This document shows positions 57,021 through 64,000 of a DNA stretch of 64,000 bases, piece by piece. Origin of the DNA: Spirometra erinaceieuropaei (taxonomy: Eukaryota; Platyhelminthes; Cestoda; Diphyllobothriidea; Diphyllobothriidae); NCBI GenBank assembly GCA_902702965.1, contig CACRXP010000010.1, positions 1,093,193 to 1,157,192 of the forward strand, given 5' to 3'. Below the pieces are notes generated by a model. The model was not told the origin of the DNA, searched no databases, and was given only the letters and a program-made list of their open reading frames with translations. Positions within the stretch are counted from its first letter, which is position 1; every line of letters begins with the position of its first letter. The position numbers and the translations under genes were made by a program.

Positions 57021-58745
57021 TGAAGTTCTTATTGCGTCGACAAAAAGCAAGTCTTTACTGTTATAACCCAGCCGACTTCAGCCCTACTTGCCAAACATTG
57101 AGTGTGCTGTAGCCGCCGAGGACGTCAACGATAGCACAAACCAAAGTAAGAGAACGCTGATAAGAGATCTTGACCGGGGCAGACCTGAACGGAACTGTTA
57201 GCATTCCTTGATACACATCCATACGCAGGAGAAGAAAGCATGTCGAATAAGGGATAAAGTGTAATATAACGAGATTGCACGGGGAAAACGTATAATAATC
57301 GTAATTGTACAGGAAGGCTGGTTACATCTGTAGAATGACCTGTCTGGGTGGAGAGGCGATGCCAACATGCCAGCTAGTAAACCGGTGGGGAGCGCAACGC
57401 TGGGGGCAACTGCAGGGAGGGGCCAAGGGGGTGCCGATGTAGCGAGGAGGCGAGCGGTACGGACGATACGTTACGGTACGACGAAAGGGAAGGGATCGGC
57501 AGAAGAGAGAGGGAGGGACACCGGCTACCTTCACCGACACGCGACTACGCCATCTCCACCCTAGGTCCTCGCGCCAAAAGTGTCACGACATTCAAACAAC
57601 TCTGTTCGTGCCAAGGGGCGTTACAGTGCAATAGGCCCTTTTTTATTTATATCACTGTGGACGTTCTTCAGTCCACTTTTATACCACAGATTAATGCTAA
57701 GAAGAGAGCACTGTGTGGATTGCACTAGTAGCACCTGTCAAAAATGCCGGATTGTGTCGGTGGGGCCTACGCTTCAGGCTACGCTTTTGCCAATATAACC
57801 TGTCAGGTATCAAGGTGTTGAAAGCCATCTGGAAAAAATCACATGACACCTTCTTGAGTGCATACCTGCCCCTCACACCCAATTGGTATTCCACGCATGT
57901 GCTGAAATTCGCTTAAACAGTTTGCCGAGGCGGAAACTGGGAGCCGAAAATCAAACCTAAAAACTCTTTGATAGGCATTACATTTATGTTGTCGGTATTT
58001 TTCCTAGTCATGGGGACAGGGGTTTTTTCACGATAATTTTTACGACTTTAGGGTATGTCAACTATGTCACTTAAAGAAGTCAAGGAAGCTCAGGGTGGCA
58101 TAGCTACTCTGCTTCATTCACTGAAATTGCTGCTCGCACAAAGAAGCCTCACCTCAAAGTTATGCGGAGTTTGTTTTTGTGCTCTGCTCACAAATGCGGA
58201 GTCTCACTAGTCAGTGCTTGTTTTGAGAGATGTCTGCAGGTCTAAAGTATTGGTGCCGTGCTTTTGTATAAAAACCAGTTTCTGGAATGTCATGAACATA
58301 GTATGAACTGTTTTCCAATTTCAGAGCGCCTAGAGACGTCCATGACGTGTAGGGGTAGCCTTACTCTCATCCTATAAAACGTTCCCGAGAACAAACCACA
58401 AACAATCACCAACCCAGATCTAGGCAAATAGACGAATAATTTTAGACCATTTACTGAATTTTCAGTTTGAATGGCGTCTGCTGAGTGTTATGAGTTAACT
58501 GATGAAAACGGGTCATTTAAGGACTACTGGATAGACTTTTCTCATTTTCCTGTACGAACTGAAGTCCCGACCTCTTGTGACTGTATATCACCAATGTTAC
58601 CGACTGAACAGGGTTGATTTAAATATGAGTTAAGAATAGATTGGAGCACATGTTGCCATCCCAAACTTTTCAATGGTGACGTCTGCAATCTACTAAGAAA
58701 ATCCTCACCAAGTCATTAATAATTTCAATCACACTTTCGAATGCC
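57021..58745. other. Intronic sequence, one GC-rich patch
   Basis: 57360-57560 is GC-rich and purine-rich (GGGAGGGGCCAAGGGGGTGC, GAGGAGGCGAGCGG) and gives long open frames on both strands because stops are rare there. No protein family was recognised and I do not call a gene. The remainder shows nothing. Confidence 0.5.
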
Positions 58746-59734
58746 TACAGTGAGTGACCGATCTCATGAAATGTTGGCTGAAATTCTGAAATGCGTTTTC
58801 GATTAGGAAGGATTACTTGGTCGCGGTTGTAATACTAACTATCTTGCGGCAAACTCTTATTACATTTCGGGCTCGGCAGAATGTCGGCTTTTAAATGCAC
58901 TTCTTTTCAATCTCCTGTAGAAAGCGTACTCGGTAAAAAATGACTACATAAGTAGCTTGCATTTTCCCGTTGATTTTCGATGGTCTTGAAAATTCAAACA
59001 TATTTTATAGAAACCATAAAAAATGCTTTATTTGAGTCAATCAATAGAGAATCACGTCTTCATTATATTTTATACTTAAGGAAGGAGTATAATTAGGTTT
59101 CAGAAAGTTTCTAAGTATAAGACTTTTTCAGACCGCGAAATGTCCATTCACATAGCATCGTTCCTGGCCGTTTACCACTGCTCCTCATGAAATGGACAAG
59201 ATGGTCCGCATCCATTGCAAAATTTTATGGACTCTGTATGATATCTCTTTAATGACATAGAAAAATGTGTGAGTTTCTTTACGCGGAACACAGGCACCTT
59301 GTAGACTGAAATCACTAAGTGCTAATGCAACGCATGATCAGGCTCCAAATTATTCGACAATTAGAAACTTCATTAACACCTAATTATACTCCTTCCTTAA
59401 GTATAAAATATAAATAAGACGTGATTCTCTATTAATTGACTCAAAGAAAGCATATTTTGTTTATGGTTTCTGTAAAATATGCTTGAATTTTCAAGACCAT
59501 CGAAAGGCAACGGGAAAATGCAAGCTACTTATGTAGTCATTTTTTACCGAGTACGCTTTCTACAGGAGATTGAAAAGAAGTGCATTTAAAAGCCGACATT
59601 CTGCCGAGCCCGAAATGTAATAAGAGTATGCCGCAAGATAGTTAGTATTACAACCGCGACCAAGTAATCCTTCCTAATCGAAAACGTATTTCAGAATTTC
59701 AGCCAACATTTCATGAGATCGGTCACTCACTGTA
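58746..59734 (+). mobile_element. Palindromic TA-flanked foldback element, copy 6
   Basis: The left end is TACAGTGAGTGACCGATCTC and the right end is GAGATCGGTCACTCACTGTA, a perfect 20-base terminal match. It is 989 bp including both TA. The arms share CTGAAATTCTGAAATGCG and GGAAGGATTACTTGG with their inverses. The core carries CTCATGAAATGGACAAGATG and CAACGCATGATCAGGCTCC. It forms a subfamily with copy 4, which shares TTGGCTGAAATTCTG where the other copies have CAACC. Confidence 0.9.
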
Positions 59735-62700
59735 TGTGCACAGTTTCCTGAAACTAAACCCTTCCCCTCATAAACTCTACTTTAGTCGTTGGAAGGATAA
59801 CAGCCTGCAGCTGGGCAGCAGCGGGACATAATTATAGAGGCTATTAAGGCACATATTTAGTAAATATCGGTTAAAATTTTCAGTATTTCGTGTTCAATTA
59901 GTGATAAAAAACAGTCGTGGATGCATGTTAGGATATTTGGCGTACCCAGCGTGAGTAATCACAGTTTCCAGGGAATGCGCTAGCACATTATCTTAGTGAG
60001 AACCGAAGGCTGATCTAAAATGACGCCGAAGATAAGAAAAGTGAAAATGATGTGTATTCAGTACAGTGAAGACTGAAGAAGTGGTTGATGGAATGAAGAC
60101 TCATCACATGGTGGCAGAGTCAAGGCAACTGACTGAAAAGAATTCGCCACATCCAGCGACGTATCGGAGACAATAGCATGGAAGCCGTCCTCTACACCGA
60201 TCGCCCTATGCCTTGGAATCCCTAAAGAGGACCAACACATGTGGTCACAGGGGAGAAATTCATGAGCACATGTCGTCAGGTTCATTTCAGAATAAAACCG
60301 AAAGATGTCATGGAGCCAAGACAAAGATGCACACGACTTGTGGAAACAATGTGTAAAAGGAAGAGAATATGCTCATCCCAAGTTCTTGTCGACCGCCAAG
60401 GCAAGTACACGAAGACATTTGCGGTTTCGGGACCGATCCAATATCGGAGGACCTCTGCGAGGTGATAATATATGGAGCATAGGGCGATCTTCAGCTGGCT
60501 AACGAATTGACCGTCAGTGTCGTTTAGTCACTCAATTTCATGGTCGGTCTCAATAAAATATTACGCGTGCGGGCTGAGGTTGCAGGAAAATTAGGGTCTT
60601 GTACATCATTTTTTACTTCAAGTCATTTGAATTTGAGAAAAAGGTATTCGGTATAGAAACCCATTTTTGGTTGTGGTGGTGGTTTTTTGCTCGTCATTGT
60701 ATATTTGCTGATGTTGCCGAATATAAGTCACTGTACGGACTTAAGTAAAGTTTTGTTAGTAAAAGATTGTTCGTCCATCTTAATGAAAACGAAGAATAGC
60801 GTGCACAGTTAGGGGGTATAGTAGTGTAAATGAGAATCCTATGTGGCACATGAAAGGAAGAAGAGGCGTCCAATCTGTACAATTGCCTCAAAGGCCCTAA
60901 CGGGGTTTAGAAGGAAGGTAGAAGGAGAAACAGCGCGCTTGAGAAGTAATTCGAAGAGGATGCACAATATACCTCGGCTGAATGAGAATTTTCCAAATTT
61001 CCTCATAGCATTGACTAGTTATAAGGGTGATAAGGGTGAGAATGGCATATAAGTACTACATAAGTGGTTCAGGATTTAAAGACCAACTTTCTCCGGTAAA
61101 GCAGCAGAAACGGCTCTCGGAATGGTTCCCTTCCCAGACAAACTCCAAAGTTAAACTCGAAACTAATTATGGAGTGATCTTATTGATCGATCAATATACT
61201 CGCTTAACCAAATCCTTTGGTTCAGAAATGATGCGTAGTTTCCGTTGATATTGCCACAGTTATATGTACACAATAGGCATTAAGTTTACAAAAATTCCAA
61301 AATAAGATTGCATCAACAGTTGTGAAGGGATGTTTAATACTGCGTAGCACACCCACAGATCTTTAATTTCCTTAAAACCTGACACAGCTTCTGGGGGTTC
61401 AAGTGTCCACGTAATTCTAGGGGCCAACACAGGCGGTTTAATGCTAATCAGGGGATGATCACTGTTTACGCTGGATTGATTTTGTTATAGCCGGCGGGAG
61501 CGCGGCAGTTTGCCTCAGATGCTTCGCTGACGTGAGAAAAGCTGAGCGGCCGAATTTCACGCGCTCAGGGTCGCAAAACGGAACACAAGAAGACGTTCAG
61601 TAGCAAAACCCACGCACATCCGCCCAAGAGTATTTTAAAAAAGTTATTCCTGACAGAATGCCTAGATTATCCAAAAGTTTTGCTGTCATCCAGAGCGCTT
61701 TTGTGTACCGCTATCGTACCATCCTCAGGATGGACAGCCGTCAAAAACGCCCTCCCATTGATTTCGAACACCGGTTGTGGCATTAGCATCTATCGATTGC
61801 TTTTCTAGCTTGTGAGCATCAACAGTACCTTGAATACCGAACCACCCCGTGGGGATCTTCGCAGGAAGATGGGGTTAAGTGATTGCGTTGCCATCACTTT
61901 ACCCAAATCTACAAAATCACAGACGACTTAGACGTCTTGACATTTGCTTCGTACTTTCGGTAAGCTTAGATGTCTCGCTGTTGCATAAAACGACTAAAAT
62001 TGCACCAGCCGATTATGCCCGCCGGAAATTCCTAGAAATTTGAAAGCTGGACAATTTTAACGATATCCACACACTCTGCGCCCCACCTACCGACCAATGA
62101 AGACATATCAGAAGCTAATGTTTAGAAAATAATAAGGCTCTTTACATTCGAATAAAGACCTCACAAAGGCAATCCAGAGGCGAGAGCAAACTCTGGTGGC
62201 ACAGAGTGTCAGTGCAATAAATACCCCAAAATCCAGTAGTAGTTTAAAACGTGTCTAGAAATCGAAATCGTTGCTAGCGGTACGACCTCTCATATAGAGA
62301 ACAAACTGCCAAATGAAGTTTATGATGCAAGTACAATCCATGATGCAATCTCCAAGCGAAAGGATCGTAATCCTGATTGTAATCCAAGTTAGGTCAACGG
62401 GAGGTTACTAACGATGTACAATGGGAACATAAACATAAAGTTACTTCTACATAAAACATAAGTGTAGATTTTGAGGAACCAGTAGAAATCATATCAAAAA
62501 CTGTAAAATTCCCACAGCCCTTCACGAAGAGGAGTCTTTGGCAGACGGGAGTTAAACTGATGTCAAGTAATTGTCCACGCCCATAGATGAACATGGAAGC
62601 AAAGCGGGTGTCAACCTTCTATGTAATGACAACCAAAGCATTCGTTTAAGGGAAATGCCCAAACCCAATGCAATACACGCCAAAAATACTGAACGGTCAT

Positions 62701-63207
62701 GGCCACGTCTCAGACATCTAAATACTTTACTATCAGATATTAAAACTTAGCCTGCAGAGTAACAAACAATTTCGCACTGAAATATTCGAAATGACAGAAA
62801 AGTTAGCCGGACAGTAATTCCTCAAAACTAAGAGCATTCATGGTTAATTCCGGTAGAAAATCGATTTTTCCGGAAGGCCATCCGGAGGACTTTTCAAAAG
62901 AATTTTGTCTCTGTGATAGATGGAGATTGGGGGAATTGAAATCAGCATACAACCGATGGATCAATTTCAGGAAGAAGAAGAAGAAGAAGAAAAGCGAAGA
63001 ATTACGAAAATAAATTGCCACAGATCAGACGAAACTTTTTGTTGGAAAATTCTGCAACATATATGGGTTGGATTATCCTCTTTGTTCATAAATTATGCTT
63101 GGACAGAGATGCACAGGGACTAACCTGTCAATATCGACTTAACTACCGGTAGGACATTTATTTGAGCAGAGCTGCACCTTCACATAAATGCCCAACCTTT
63201 TTTGCAG
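59735..63207. other. Intronic sequence, no gene recognised
   Basis: This stretch has open frames of 60-88 codons on both strands without signatures. A 19-bp segment at 59944-59962 (GATATTTGGCGTACCCAGC before GTGAGT) would be phase-compatible with some exon combinations, but its acceptor is poor. A (GAA)n run lies at 62971-62993. The stretch ends in CCCAACCTTTTTTGCAG. Confidence 0.5.
62971..62993 (+). repeat. (GAA)n microsatellite
   Basis: This holds about seven tandem GAA units. A shorter GAA run lies at 44189-44201. Confidence 0.9.
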
Positions 63208-63319
63208 CAGTGACATGAGTCCAGACTACAGATATCCAGCGCGCAAACGCACGTCACCTTCACAAACGCAAATTTTTTCAGCTCAAGATATCCGAAGGCC
63301 AGATTTTCGTCGATGCATA
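63208..63319 (+). CDS. EPS8-like: Probable downstream exon of the EPS8-like gene
   Basis: A strong acceptor (CCCAACCTTTTTTGCAG) and a consensus donor (GCATA|GTAAGT) enclose 112 bp. The open frame reads SDMSPDYRYPARKRTSPS, then QTQIFSAQDIRRPDFRRCI, entered with two bases and leaving in phase 0. A basic, S/P/R-rich, probably disordered segment suits the region between the SH3 domain and the C-terminal actin-binding module of EPS8 proteins. The alternative acceptor three bases later (GCAGCAG) keeps the same frame. Linkage to the same gene is inferred from strand, position and the phase fit with 53967-54057. Confidence 0.52.
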
Positions 63320-64000
63320 GTAAGTCGTTCGTCAGGACAAGTTAGACAAAGACGAGGCAGACTAGCAGCATATCCAATAAAATAAATCGTGGCCTTCGAA
63401 GACAGAATTGTTTACTAAAATGATTAAGGAGCGATATGGTCAACTATGGGCGCATCGAGCGTAATATTCGGCACTTTGACAGTATATTTGTCGCCTAAAC
63501 AAGTTTCTAACGTCCTGAAGAACGGCTTAAATCAAGTGCTTCGGTGCACGGACGTAGTAATTGTTTTCAACTTTAGTGCACCAGCGATCGACTGGAAAAA
63601 ATTTTTATTTGAAAGTATGAATTAGTCCTTCTACTTTTCATTGCTACTTCTGACAGTGAGCTCTTTCTTGCACGGAATATTGATTTTTCAACGAGAACCG
63701 AAGAGGCGCAAATGAATTATCTGGATTTTGTTTTAAAAAAGACTTAAGGAATATTTACGAAATTAGGTCTCACCGCCACTTGGCAAGAACAGCTACTGCA
63801 TATTCTTGTGGGGTTTCTCCCTATGCGCGAAGCAAACAGAGGCGACCACGGTTCGACTGGGATCTGAATACGAACTTTGTGGCCAAGAGAAGTGAAACAT
63901 TCGTGGCAAATTGGTAGAACGTCCTTATTGGGACCCGGAATTCGAGTGGTACACTGCCTAGGAAAATCGAAGTGACGTTACGCGTCGCAACTTGGCAAGA
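63320..64000. other. Intronic sequence to the window end
   Basis: No exon-like frame with splice borders was seen after the donor at 63320. The gene's SAM-like C-terminal domain is not found here and should lie further downstream. Confidence 0.5.

Noticed and set aside
57367..57564. 65-codon + frame overlapping a 72-codon - frame in GC-rich DNA
   Set aside because: Both are open because stop codons are rare in this GC-rich patch. The composition is low complexity and no family is recognisable.
59944..59962. 19-bp microexon before GTGAGT
   Set aside because: Phase could be made to fit the exon at 63208, but the acceptor has no pyrimidine tract and the segment is too short to judge.
1..64000. 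CRISPR arrays, bacterial operons, phage or plasmid genes
   Set aside because: There are no regularly spaced repeats, no dense long open frames and no ribosome-binding-site pattern. The spliced exons and repeat content are eukaryotic.

Overview
This window looks like animal nuclear DNA, most likely from a parasitic flatworm. A diphyllobothriid-type tapeworm is my best guess, but that is inference rather than something the sequence proves. The evidence is the lack of long open frames, short exons between large introns with polypyrimidine-AG and GTAAGT/GTGAGT junctions, a degenerate (TTAGGG)n tract, and several families of degenerate Penelope-like, non-LTR, SINE and foldback elements. Nothing bacterial is present: no operons, rRNA or CRISPR.

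The main gene is on the + strand and appears to run through the whole window. It is an EPS8-like adaptor, the family that links receptor/Rac signalling to actin. Exons at 7638-7740, 20006-20339, 25758-25812, 31346-31450, 32693-32717 (25 bp), 37429-37519, 44307-44382, 49434-49550 and 52044-52116 join in order with compatible reading phase at every junction. Exons at 53967 and 63208 probably continue it, and one at 178-216 may precede it. Three parts are recognisable: the helix that follows the PTB domain (7638), the conserved EPS8 middle domain (20006), and one SH3 domain split between 44307 and 49434. The PTB domain and the C-terminal SAM-like actin-binding domain are not seen and should lie outside the window.

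The introns are filled with mobile DNA. (i) Six copies of a TA-flanked, palindromic element of about 1 kb lie at 1691, 5518, 11482, 38371 (truncated), 52436 and 58746. (ii) Penelope-like retroelements (RT plus GIY-YIG) lie at 22.2-24.7 kb, nested in both orientations, at 45.6-48.1 kb, split by another repeat, and as 3' ends at 39.6-39.9 and 56.7-57.0 kb. A hammerhead-like CTGANGA-hairpin-GAAA motif recurs just after the GIY-YIG region. (iii) Non-LTR retrotransposon remnants on the - strand lie at 10.3-10.9 and 35.6-36.9 kb. (iv) tRNA-derived SINEs lie at 13.7, 14.9-15.2, 39.0-39.4 and 50.2 kb. (v) A 340-bp inverted-repeat element at 26.55-26.89 kb is followed directly by about 400 bp of degenerate telomere-like repeat.

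The remaining sequence is intronic with no gene I can recognise. The strongest candidates for something undescribed are the palindromic element family, the hammerhead-like motifs shared by divergent Penelope lineages, and the divergent SH3 of the EPS8-like protein.
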